DNA of 37,452 bases from JBEIHX01 sp040381075 (GTDB lineage: Bacteria; Pseudomonadota; Alphaproteobacteria; Caulobacterales; Aquidulcibacteraceae), in the NCBI GenBank assembly GCA_040381075.1, contig JBEIHX010000033.1, forward strand, positions 1 through 37,452. The letters are read 5' to 3'. Every line of letters begins with the position of its first letter. Positions within the stretch are counted from its first letter, which is position 1. Under the pieces are notes generated by a model that saw nothing but the letters and a program-made list of their open reading frames with translations, was not told the DNA's origin and did not search any database. The translations under genes were made by a program, and so were the position numbers. Below are positions 8,518 through 17,100 of the stretch, piece by piece.

Positions 8518-9486
8518 TCACACAACCGCGCTCGCCGCAAACGCGCTCACATGCAAGGCCACGCCCTGGTGGATCAGTCCGCCTCCTTCAATTGCGTCAT
8601 CAAGAAAGCGGATGTCCTCGCCAAGGCCTATGGCTGGGCTGACCGCGAGATCGGCCTCGGCGACCCTTCGCATGAAGGAGCGCAAGTCAGCGGTCGAAAC
8701 GCTGCGCCCCTTCGGCGGGGCTGGGGTCCCGTCCTCCTCGAGTTCAATGGCGTCGAGCGCGTAGGAGCGCACCAGCTTGTCAAGCATCTTGGCCCAAACC
8801 TCCGGCCGCTCAACAATGTCCAGACCAAAAATCTGACCGTTCAGCGCAAAAATCGCGCCCACCTGGCCGTCTTCAAAACTGCATCGCGCCGTGTATTCCT
8901 CGATGCGTCTGGCGCGGTCGCGGAACGCATCCGCCATCGCTGAGGTGTCGCTGGCGATCCGCATGTAGACAATTTTGTCGTCGATATCTGACCAGATCTG
9001 GTCCTGGTTTGCGTCCGGCCGGCCTCCCTCAGAAAGCGAGGCGCGAACGGCGCGCGCCTTCTTGGCGCGGGCGCGGGCGAACAGCATGTCCTGGCTCGCC
9101 TTGAACGCGGTGCTGACAGGCCGCCAGCGGCCCTGCTCGACACAGGCGACCGGGATTTCAATGCTCGATGCGGCCGGAGCCAGGATGCTGACCGAGAGGA
9201 TGCGATTTTGTTTTGCGCCGAGAAGTTCCTCCCCGTCCAGGGCGAGCACGCTGACATCGCCTTCATTGACGAGTTTGAGCGTCGGGACCTCGCCATCCAG
9301 ACTGACCTCCTCCACGCGGGCGCTCCCCGCGTCGAGCGCGTCGGCGAGGAGGGCATAGGGGACTGGCGGATGGGACGGACTTTTGGATGCCTCTGCGCCC
9401 TGAATCAGGGCAAACACCTCAAGCGCGCCGCACTTTGCGCTTTGGCCGATGGTCAAATGTGACATGAGTTCAGAAATCGCTGTCAT
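8518..9486 (-). CDS. ARPP-1-like (DUF6569-type) domain protein
   Basis: A 322-residue soluble protein. The ATG at 9486 sits 6 nt after GGGGA. The N-terminal LTIGQSAKCGALEVFALI, the VNEGDVSVLALDGEELLGAKQNRIL block and the later VACVEQGRW segment match my memory of the ARPP-1 family, a domain named from its association with ADP-ribosylglycohydrolase and rhodanese/phosphatase genes. Family members have no proven biochemistry that I know of. No signal peptide or membrane helix is present. The gene is divergent from a BrxR/CapW-like WYL regulator 217 bp away, which suggests that regulator controls it. I am fairly sure of the family and unsure of function. Confidence 0.72.
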   Translation of the reverse strand: MTAISELMSHLTIGQSAKCGALEVFALIQGAEASKSPSHPPVPYALLADALDAGSARVEEVSLDGEVPTLKLVNEGDVSVLALDGEELLGAKQNRILSVSILAPAASSIEIPVACVEQGRWRPVSTAFKASQDMLFARARAKKARAVRASLSEGGRPDANQDQIWSDIDDKIVYMRIASDTSAMADAFRDRARRIEEYTARCSFEDGQVGAIFALNGQIFGLDIVERPEVWAKMLDKLVRSYALDAIELEEDGTPAPPKGRSVSTADLRSFMRRVAEADLAVSPAIGLGEDIRFLDDAIEGGGLIHQGVALHVSAFAASAVV

Positions 9487-9622
9487 GAAATCCCCTTTCC
9501 GGCGCAGCGGCCGCTTCGCCGGGACCACACCCCGGCCGGTCTCTCTCACCCGAAGGCCGCGTCAAAGCGCACACCCGCCGCCGGCCGCCGCAACGGCGTC
9601 GGACGCTGTCGTTCACCTTGCG

Positions 9623-9654
9623 TTCGCCTTTATTTCGCCGTGTTCCTCAGGCGA
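9623..9654. promoter_or_regulatory. Candidate operator between ARPP-1 and WYL genes
   Basis: TTCGCC occurs at 9623-9628 and 9634-9639, an 11-bp direct spacing of one helical turn. AGGCGA at 9649-9654 is inverted relative to TCGCCT at 9624-9629. The cluster lies 50-80 bp upstream of the WYL regulator ATG and in the shared divergent promoter region. Autoregulation through such sites is usual for BrxR/CapW-type repressors. The assignment is inference. Confidence 0.35.
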
Positions 9655-9703
9655 GCTGATGGGGCAAACGTTTCGGTCCATCGAGTAAAAGGATGGGTCT
9701 AGT

Positions 9704-10570
9704 ATGGCGATGGATGTAGAAGAGTCAAGCCGCGGCGCGTCGGAGCCGTTGCGTTGGGCTGTCGAGGCGCGTCTTGTCTTTCTGGAGCGCAAGCTGTTCT
9801 GGGAGGGCACGGCCAACCGGCGCGATCTGATCGATCGGTTCGGCGTCTCCGAGCAGCAGGCCTCGGGCGATCTGACCCGCTACCAGACACTCGCGCCTGA
9901 GAATCTTACCTACGACAAGAGCGCAAAGACCTACCGGGCGAGCGAAACCTTCACGCCCGTTCTTTACCGCCCGGATCCTGATCGACTCCTCGCGGATTTC
10001 CGCCTCCTGGCGGAAGGCGCCCTTGGCGTTGAGGCGCTGCCGATGGCGCCGCCGCTTGATGTTGCGCGCGCGCCGGCGCGCGCGGTCGACGCAACGGTGC
10101 TGCGCAACGTCCTGACGGCGATCCGCGACGGTTTGAGATTGACGACGGATTACACGTCCTTCTCGCGTCCAGACACACGCCGACGCACGATCGAGCCGCA
10201 TGCGCTCGCCTTTGACGGGTTCCGCTGGCATGCGCGCGCGCGCGATGTCGAGGATGGCGTGTTCAAGGATTTCGTTCTTGGCCGCCTGGCGCGAACGGTC
10301 CTCGGCGCGCCGGCGACGTCAACCGGAACGCATGATCAGGAGTGGTCGACGTTTGTGGTGCTGGTCATCGCCCCGCACCCGCAGCTTTCCGACGCGCAGC
10401 GCAGGTCAGTGGAGCTCGATTACGCCATGCGACGCGGACGTGCGGAGATCAAGGTCCGCCAGGCACTGGTGTACTACACAAAGAAACGCCTCGGACTTGA
10501 CCTCAAGGCCGGCGCACGCAGCGCCGAGGATCAGCACATCTGGCTGCTCGAGGAGCGCTCCGCCGCTTGA
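9704..10570 (+). CDS. WYL-domain transcriptional regulator, BrxR/CapW-like
   Basis: A 288-residue regulator. Residues about 18-75 are a winged helix whose wording (RLVFLERKLFWEGTANRRDL, QASGDLTRYQ, then NLTYDKSAKTY) is the hallmark N-terminus of the BrxR/CapW group rather than of general YafY-type WYL proteins. Residues about 130-205 form the WYL domain (RTIEPHALAFDGFRWHARAR, DFVLGRL). Residues about 215-285 match the C-terminal dimerisation (WCX-like) region. Family members are homodimeric repressors found beside BREX, CBASS and other antiphage loci, and are thought to sense a nucleic acid or nucleotide signal through the WYL domain. An ATG two codons downstream (9710) is an alternative start. 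The divergent ARPP-1-like gene is the obvious target; no known defence effector is in the window. Confidence 0.83.
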   Translation: MAMDVEESSRGASEPLRWAVEARLVFLERKLFWEGTANRRDLIDRFGVSEQQASGDLTRYQTLAPENLTYDKSAKTYRASETFTPVLYRPDPDRLLADFRLLAEGALGVEALPMAPPLDVARAPARAVDATVLRNVLTAIRDGLRLTTDYTSFSRPDTRRRTIEPHALAFDGFRWHARARDVEDGVFKDFVLGRLARTVLGAPATSTGTHDQEWSTFVVLVIAPHPQLSDAQRRSVELDYAMRRGRAEIKVRQALVYYTKKRLGLDLKAGARSAEDQHIWLLEERSAA

Positions 10571-10619
10571 TCACGCGCGACCAACGCGTTTGACCTGCAT
10601 CAGGCGCCAGCACCTCGCG

Positions 10620-10686
10620 CCCACAGAGGGCGGCCCACAGAGGGCGGCCCACAGAGGGCGGCCCACAGAGGGCGGCCCACAGAGGG
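10620..10686. repeat. 14-bp tandem repeat, about 4.8 copies
   Basis: The unit CCCACAGAGGGCGG is repeated four times exactly, at 10620, 10634, 10648 and 10662, with a partial fifth copy to 10686. It fills most of the gap between the convergent WYL regulator and amidase genes and ends 10 bp before the amidase stop. The identity of all copies suggests recent expansion and likely length variation between strains. There are no spacers, so it is not a CRISPR. Confidence 0.93.
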
Positions 10687-10696
10687 CTGGCTGCTC

Positions 10697-12310
10697 CTAG
10701 CGCGCGCCGCTGCCCAGCACCGCTGCGGCGAACGGCGCTGCGGCTTCCACCCCGGCGTCGTAGCGCGGAGGCGTGCGCGCCTTTGCCTGCTGCTCGAAGG
10801 CGTAGGCGAATGCGAGAAGCTTGTCGTCCTCCCATCGCCCCGCGATCAGCGACAGGCCGACCGGCAGGCCGCCCGTCAGCCCCATCGGAACAGTGACATG
10901 AGGATAACCGGCGATCGCTGGAAGCATGCTGGCCCCGCCGCCGACGTAGTGGTCTCCAAGCACGACATCGCTGACCCAGGCAGGCCCGGTCGTCGGGGCC
11001 GCGAGGGCGTCGACGCCGTTGTCACGCAACAGGCCGTCCAGAATGCCCGCCGCCCGCACCGGCCCGCGGGTGAGCGCGATGCGATAGGCGGGATCATCCG
11101 TCCCCTGAGTGGCTTGCGCGCGCTCGAACAGCGATTGCCCGAACAACGCTGTCTCGCTCGGCGTCGCAGCATTGAAGGCGATGAGGTCTGCGAGTGAGCG
11201 CGTCTGTACCGGCCCCGGCGTCGTTGCAAGATAGGCGCTCAGCCCGGACTTCAGCTCCGCCAGAAGGATTGTGAGCTCATCTGCGCCAAGCGCCGCGAGA
11301 TCCGCAGGCGCAGCGTCGATGTCCACCAGGATTGCGCCTGCCGCCTTCAGCTGTTCGAGGGCCTGGGCGAAGGCGACGTCAACGCCGTCATGAAAGCCGG
11401 ACATGAAGCGCAGAACGCCGATGCGCCTCCCTGCCAGTGCGTCCTTCCTCAGGCCTGACGTGTAGTCGCGGCGCCGTCGATCCGCTTCGGCAGTCGCCGC
11501 ATCTGCGGCGTCCGAGCCGGCCATCGCCGTCAACAAAAGTGCAGCATCTGCGACAGAGCGGGCCATGGGGCCTGCGGTATCCTGGGTCTTGCTGATCGGG
11601 ATGACATGGGTGCGCGACACCAGACCGACCGTCGGTTTCAGGCCAACGAGTCCGTTTACTGAAGATGGACACACCACAGATCCGTCTGTCTCTGTTCCAA
11701 TGGCTGCAGCGGCGAGACTTGCCGCAGCACCCGCGCCTGAGCCTGAACTGGAACCACAGGCGTTGCGGTTCAGGGCATAGGGATTGCGGGTGAGGCCGCC
11801 GATCGCACTCCATCCGCTGACAGACGCGCCGTCGCGAATGTTCGCCCACTCGGACAGATTGGTCTTGCCGAGAATGATCGCTCCGGCAGCCCGCAGGCGC
11901 GCAACGAGCGGGGCGTCGCGCCCAGTCCTGTTGGACTGAAGCGCCAGCGATCCCGCGGTCGTCGCCATCGCGTCCGCGCTTTCGATGTTGTCCTTCAGCA
12001 GGATAGGTGTTCCGTGCAGAGGTCCGCGGACGCGCCCGGCGCGGCGCTCCGCGTCAAGCGCGCGTGCCGCTGAGAGGGCGTCGGGATTGATCGCAATGAC
12101 GGCATTCAGTTTCGGACCGGCGTCATCCAGGGCAGCGATGCGCTCAAGATAGGCCTCAACCAGTTGCTCGCTGGTGACCGCCCCCGCGGCGAGATCCTGC
12201 TGCAACTGGGCGATCGATTTCTCCTGCACATCGTAGGCCCATGCCTCGATCGGAGCGCCGATGCCGACCAGAACCCCAAGCCAAGCCGCGGTCAGTATCC
12301 GCATGATCAT
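10697..12310 (-). CDS. Exported amidase-signature hydrolase
   Basis: A 537-residue member of the amidase signature family (EC 3.5.1.-), which hydrolyses carboxylic amides with a Ser-cisSer-Lys triad. Lys is in GTPILLKDNIE. The glycine/serine-rich signature is CGSSSGSGAGAAASLAAAAI, followed by GTETDGSVVCPSSVNGLVG, giving the two catalytic serines. The start MIMRILTAAWLGVLVG has GGAGG 5 nt upstream of the ATG at 12310 and begins a signal peptide (cleavage near EAWA-YD), so the enzyme is probably periplasmic or exported. Open sequence further upstream lacks family similarity. The subfamily (peptide amidase versus others) cannot be told. Single gene, divergent from the small membrane protein. Confidence 0.9.
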   Translation of the reverse strand: MIMRILTAAWLGVLVGIGAPIEAWAYDVQEKSIAQLQQDLAAGAVTSEQLVEAYLERIAALDDAGPKLNAVIAINPDALSAARALDAERRAGRVRGPLHGTPILLKDNIESADAMATTAGSLALQSNRTGRDAPLVARLRAAGAIILGKTNLSEWANIRDGASVSGWSAIGGLTRNPYALNRNACGSSSGSGAGAAASLAAAAIGTETDGSVVCPSSVNGLVGLKPTVGLVSRTHVIPISKTQDTAGPMARSVADAALLLTAMAGSDAADAATAEADRRRRDYTSGLRKDALAGRRIGVLRFMSGFHDGVDVAFAQALEQLKAAGAILVDIDAAPADLAALGADELTILLAELKSGLSAYLATTPGPVQTRSLADLIAFNAATPSETALFGQSLFERAQATQGTDDPAYRIALTRGPVRAAGILDGLLRDNGVDALAAPTTGPAWVSDVVLGDHYVGGGASMLPAIAGYPHVTVPMGLTGGLPVGLSLIAGRWEDDKLLAFAYAFEQQAKARTPPRYDAGVEAAAPFAAAVLGSGAR

Positions 12311-12738
12311 CTGGGCCTCCGCATTCCGTGACGCCCGCGCCGTTGCGGCGTGCATGGCGAACTGCAGACTGGACGCTACCAAAATGCATGCCTGGCACAA
12401 AGCCGCCCATGCGCCTGCCCCTGGAAAGAGCGCTGCAAGGTCCTCCTGCTCGGTGCGAGGCTTTCCGAAGGCCTCCATGCGCGAGCCAGCGGCGCAGGGA
12501 GGCCCGCCTCCGCTGTCCTTGAACATCTGAAGCGCTCCGCCGGCCACAACTGGCGCGTCATACGCGCTCCTCTGCCAGGTGAACGCGGGACATCCAGCGG
12601 CGCGCAGTCAGGCAGATGCGGACGCCACGGGGGTGAATGGTTGACATCGTCTATCGATAAGTTGGAAGGTTGAATTGGGAAAGACGCCAGCGAACTGCGT
12701 CGGGGCCGATCCACGCACGCAGAGCGAGGGAGCCAAGC
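12311..12738. other. Divergent intergenic region, no gene
   Basis: About 430 bp between the amidase and a small plus-strand membrane protein. TTGACA at 12641-12646 is a consensus -35 box pointing right, but no good -10 follows at 16-18 nt. An 8-bp palindrome TATCGATA lies at 12652-12659. I see no RNA gene. Confidence 0.4.
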
Positions 12739-13017
12739 ATGACGTCCAACCCAACCCAAGTATCGCCCAGACTGCAGTTCTGGGGAATGGTCTGTTTCAT
12801 GTCGAGCATTGCGGCGACAGTCTGGTCATCTGCGGCCCCATCGCGAGACTGGGCCATCATCGCAGGCGTGGCCGCTGTCTTGCTCGGCATGGCGTCGGGC
12901 GTCCTGTACGCTGTGTCGGTCAATCCGGCCGGAACGCGGCCGGGTCCTGCCACACCAGGCGAGACGTCCGCGTCCATCCCCAAAGCCGTCGATCGGCCAG
13001 GACGCGCCGACGTCTGA
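12739..13017 (+). CDS. Small two-helix membrane protein, unknown function
   Basis: A 92-residue protein starting MTSNPTQVS with GGGAG six nt before the ATG. It has two hydrophobic helices (FWGMVCFMSSIAATVW and WAIIAGVAAVLLGMASGVLY) joined by a short SSAAPSRD loop, then a proline-rich soluble tail. The pattern suits a small inner-membrane protein. I do not recognise the family. The next gene downstream is 235 bp away behind its own putative promoter, so it is probably monocistronic. Confidence 0.55.
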   Translation: MTSNPTQVSPRLQFWGMVCFMSSIAATVWSSAAPSRDWAIIAGVAAVLLGMASGVLYAVSVNPAGTRPGPATPGETSASIPKAVDRPGRADV

Positions 13018-13197
13018 CCAAAGGTCCGCGCCAGCCGCCGCTGCAGCCCCTGTGCAGCCCCCGCAGCCGCCGTGCGTGAAACCGTGCGCACGGCTCCACG
13101 GTTGGCCCGGGGACAGATGCCTGGCGCCCCCTGCGCAACCGCGCACATTTTCGCCCGCCAATCCCGCCTCAGCCCGCGCCTGACGACCCTCTTGATA

Positions 13198-13225
13198 TTG
13201 TTATTCGATGAGGATAGGGTATGAT
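13198..13225 (+). promoter_or_regulatory. Putative sigma-70 promoter of the ABC/M1 peptidase operon
   Basis: TTGTTA at 13198-13203 and TATGAT at 13220-13225 are separated by 16 bp and lie about 28 bp upstream of the ABC ATPase ATG. The stretch is noticeably AT-rich against its surroundings. The placement fits the operon, but the -35 match is only moderate. Confidence 0.5.
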
Positions 13226-13252
13226 TTATCGTTTTTCAATCAAGAGCGGGCG

Positions 13253-14122
13253 ATGCTTCACATCCGTAACCTGTCCAAGTCCTTCGGCGCCAACCATGCG
13301 CTGAAGAGCGTTTCGCTTGACCTGAAGCCAGGTCTCTTCGGATTGCTCGGCCCCAACGGTGCGGGCAAGTCCACCCTGATGCGCACGCTCGCTACGCTGC
13401 AGACCCCAGACGAGGGCGAAGTTACGTTCAAGGGTGTGAATATCCTCAAGGACCCCAACGCGATGCGGCGGGCGCTCGGATATCTGCCGCAGGATTTCGG
13501 CGTCTATCCGCGCATGAGCGCGCTTGCCCTTCTCGACCATCTCGCGATCCTGAAAGGCGTCACCGCGAGGGCCGACCGGCGGGCGCAGATCGACCATCTT
13601 CTGGAAGCCGTCAATCTGACCAGCCATCGCACGGCGTCCGTCGCCAACTACTCCGGCGGCATGCGCCAGCGCTTTGGCGTCGCCCAGGCGCTGCTCGGCG
13701 ATCCTCAGGTGCTTATCGTGGATGAGCCCACCGCCGGTCTTGATCCCTACGAGCGCCAGAGGTTTCTCGATCTGTTGTCAGCCACGGCGCAGGATCGGAT
13801 TGTGATCCTGTCCACCCACATCGTTGAGGATGTGCGCGATGTCTGCGCTGACATGGCCATCATGGGGGCAGGCGAGATTGTCGCACGCGGCGCGCCTGAG
13901 GCCCTGATCGACAGGATCCGCGGTAAAGTTTGGCGGCGGAAGATGGAACGTGAGGCAGGCGAAGCCTTGAAACAGTCCGCCCAGGTGTTGTCCACGCGCC
14001 TTTTACCGGGCGGGGTGGTTGTTTCGGTCTATGCGCCCCAATCCCCGGGAGAAGGCTGGGAGCCGGCGGATCTGGTGCTCGAGGACGCCTACTTCGCCCA
14101 TCTCTATCGGTTTGTTCAGTAG
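13253..14122 (+). CDS. ABC transporter ATP-binding protein
   Basis: A 289-residue ABC ATPase. The Walker A motif GPNGAGKST is at about residues 33-41, the Q-loop at LPQDFG (80), the signature YSGGMRQR at 133-140, Walker B VLIVDEP at 153-159, and the switch histidine in ILSTHIVED. The ATG at 13253 follows GAGCGGG; 15 more codons are open upstream but do not resemble the family start. It is 11 bp upstream of the permease/aminopeptidase fusion, so it supplies the ATPase for that permease. The C-terminal 80 residues form an accessory domain typical of ABC-2-type exporters. The substrate is unknown. Confidence 0.93.
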   Translation: MLHIRNLSKSFGANHALKSVSLDLKPGLFGLLGPNGAGKSTLMRTLATLQTPDEGEVTFKGVNILKDPNAMRRALGYLPQDFGVYPRMSALALLDHLAILKGVTARADRRAQIDHLLEAVNLTSHRTASVANYSGGMRQRFGVAQALLGDPQVLIVDEPTAGLDPYERQRFLDLLSATAQDRIVILSTHIVEDVRDVCADMAIMGAGEIVARGAPEALIDRIRGKVWRRKMEREAGEALKQSAQVLSTRLLPGGVVVSVYAPQSPGEGWEPADLVLEDAYFAHLYRFVQ

Positions 14123-14133
14123 GGGGCGCACAC

Positions 14134-17100
14134 ATGCTTGCACGGCTCCTTCCGTTCGAACTGAAGCTGCATTTCAACCAGGTCGGTTTCTGGGTTGCGG
14201 CGGGGATTCTGGCTCTGATCGGCTATTTTGCTGCCTCAACGGACAGCATTGTCCTGGGCGCCGCCGGCGGAGAAAAGATCAAGATCAATGGCGCCCTTGT
14301 CGTGGCGACCCAGATTGGATTTTTCAGCTTCCTGCCGATCCTGTTTGCCTCGGTCTTCGTTGTCACCGGAATCATGCGGGACGAAACCGCGAAGTCGCTC
14401 GAAATCGTGCACGCGACGCCCGTCTCCACCTTCGACATGATCGCGGCCCGCATGATCGGGGTATTGCTCGCAACCTTCGCCGTCGTTCTGGCGGGGGTCA
14501 TCGGCCTGTTCGCCGGGCAGTTTGCGACGTGGACCGACAAGGAGAAGCTGGGGCCGGTCAATCCGCTGTTCTATCTCCATCCCGCGCTCTTTCTTGGCTT
14601 CGTCAACAGCGCGCTCCTGACGGCCCTGTTTACGGCCATCGCCGGCCTGACCCGCAGCCGGATGATGGTCTACACCGGAGCCATCGGGCTCCTGATCCTG
14701 TACCTGAGCGTCGGACTGTTCGTTGGCGAGGACGCGTCAGACCTCGTGCTTTCGTTGAGCGACCCATTCGGCCTTTCCGCCATCCAGGTAATCACTGAAT
14801 TCTGGCCCGCCTTCGAACAGAACTCGCGGCTTGTGCCTCTTGTCGGGTATTTCGGCCTCAATCGCCTCGTCTGGTTTATCGCATCGCTGGTTGTGCTGGC
14901 TGCGATGTTCCGGTTCTTTCCGCGCGGGGTGGCGTCCGGCCGGTCGCGTCGTGCGGTCGCTGTCGCCAATCCCAATGCCTCGCTGGCGCCGAGACGCCTC
15001 AGCAAGCCCCTCAGCGAGGGAATTCTCGCGGCTGCCTGGTCGCGCTGCCAGTTCGAGTACCTGGCCGCCGTGAGGTCGGTCGCATTCGCTATTCTGCTGT
15101 CTCTTGCGATCGCACTCTTCGCCCTCACTGTTTATGTGCAGGCCGAATTCGCTCCAGAACCGCTGCTGCCCACCAGCGCGCAGATGGCCACAGCAGCCGC
15201 CGCTTCGGTGCTGCTGCCGATGCTGTGCCTCATCGTATTTTTCAGCGGAGAGATCTTCTGGCGGGAAAAGACCTACAAGATCCTCGAACTGGTCGATTCC
15301 ACGCGCGTCTCCAATGTGGCTTTGCTGATCGGAAAATGGTTCGCCCTGAGCGGCGTGATCTTGAGCGTGTTGTTCACCGCCATGCTTGTGGGCGTCGCAG
15401 CCCAGGTGATCCTCGGCGGCCCAGACCTGAACCTTTGGACCCACTTTCAGCTGGTCATGGTCAGTTATGGGCCCGACTTCCTCATCTGGGGCGGGCTCGC
15501 GCTCTTCATCCAGAACTTCACGCCGAACCGGATCGTGGGGATGGTCGCCGTCGCCGCTGTTCTCGTGGGGGTGATGTTCTTCCTGCCGCAAACGCCCGTT
15601 TATCATCCGCTGCTGAACGTGGGGCGTCTGCCAACGGGGGGCTATTCAGAGATGAATGGCCTCGGCGACATGCTCACCTTCCAGTGGACGTTGGCGTATT
15701 GGGGGGCCTTTACTGTGCTGCTCGCTGTCATTTCCGCATGGCTGTGGCGACGCGGGCTCAACCCCACATTCATCTCCCGCCTGCGCGGACAGGGCGGGCG
15801 CCTCGGTCCTGTGACGGCTGGCGTCGGAGTTCTGGCCGTGTGCGGTTTCACCGGCGCTGGGGCCGTTCTGTATAAGGGCTACAGCATCGACAACACGTTC
15901 CGGAATCAGGATCAGACCGAGCGATATCTGGCCGCGGCCGAGAAATCGCTGGGGGACCGGCTTGACGACCCGGCGCCGAAGGTGCGCGATGTCCGCGTCT
16001 CAGTGGACATGTTTCCGGAGACGCGGACAGCGCGCGTGACAGGCCGCTATCGGCTGGAAAACTCAACCGGCGCTGCGATCAGTGAGCTCGTCATCACCTT
16101 GCCGAGCGAGAAGCGGGATTCTGTCAAGGCGCTGCAGCTCGATGGCGCGACCGAAATCAGGCGTGGTCCCCAAAAAGATCCAGAACTCGGCGACGAGTCC
16201 GTGCGCCTGTTCCGGTTCTCACCCGCACTCGCGCCTGGGGCGTCGACACAGCTGTCGTTTGATCTTGTGACCCCGCCGCCACAGATCGGGGACGACTCTC
16301 CCATTCTGCGAAATGGGACTTTCGTCAACGGTGAGCTGCTGATGCCCCGCATCGGGCTCGCGGATTTTCGGCTGCGTGACAAGGACAAACGCCGCAAACG
16401 TGGCCTTGCGGAACTCGAACGTCTGCCTGAGCGCGAAGACATGGCTGCACGCCAGTTCAACTTTTTTGGGCGCAACTCGGACTATGTGACGTTCCAGGCG
16501 TCCTTCTGTACGGCCCCGGATCAGATCCCGATCGCGCCGGGACGGATGGTGCGCAGCTACGAGAAAGACGGACGCGCCTGCCGTGATTATCAGCCTGTGG
16601 AGCCGATTGCGAATTTCTTCGCCTTTGTGTCAGCGCGCTACGCGGTGAAGCGGGACGTGTGGAATGGTCCGAATGGGGAGCGCGTGCCGATCGAGGTCTT
16701 TTTTCACGCGCCGCATGCGTTCAATGTTGATCTCATGCTCGATGCCATGAAGAAGTCTCTCGCAGCCTATACACGAGCATTTGGTCCGTATCAGTACAGC
16801 GACTTGCGCATCATGGAGTTTCCCTACGCCAACTTTGCCCAGTCGTTCGCAGGCACAATCCCATTTTCGGAAAATATCGGCTTCATCCGCGATCCCGGCG
16901 ACCCGAAGGACATCAAGCGGATTGATCTCGCGACCTATGTCACCATGCATGAAATCGCGCATCAGTGGTTTGGCCACCAGCTCGTTCCGGGCGAGACCAA
17001 AGGCTTCAATGTGCTGTCGGAGGGATTGACCGAGCATGCGGCGATGAGCGCCTACGAAACCGCCTATGGCTGGGCGACAGCGCGTCGGCTCGTCGAACGG

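Noticed and set aside
9704..10570. Complete BREX or CBASS locus
   Set aside because: No methyltransferase PglX, PglZ, Lon-like protease or CD-NTase is present nearby; only the regulator type is shared.
14737..15606. Long open frame antisense to the permease
   Set aside because: Histidine/glutamate/arginine-rich composition typical of the complement of a GC-rich membrane-protein gene; no domain or start signal.
16947..17023. Inactive M1 peptidase because of zinc-ligand spacing
   Set aside because: His939, Glu940, His943 and a glutamate are all present; the one-residue longer loop appears to be a subgroup trait rather than a lesion.
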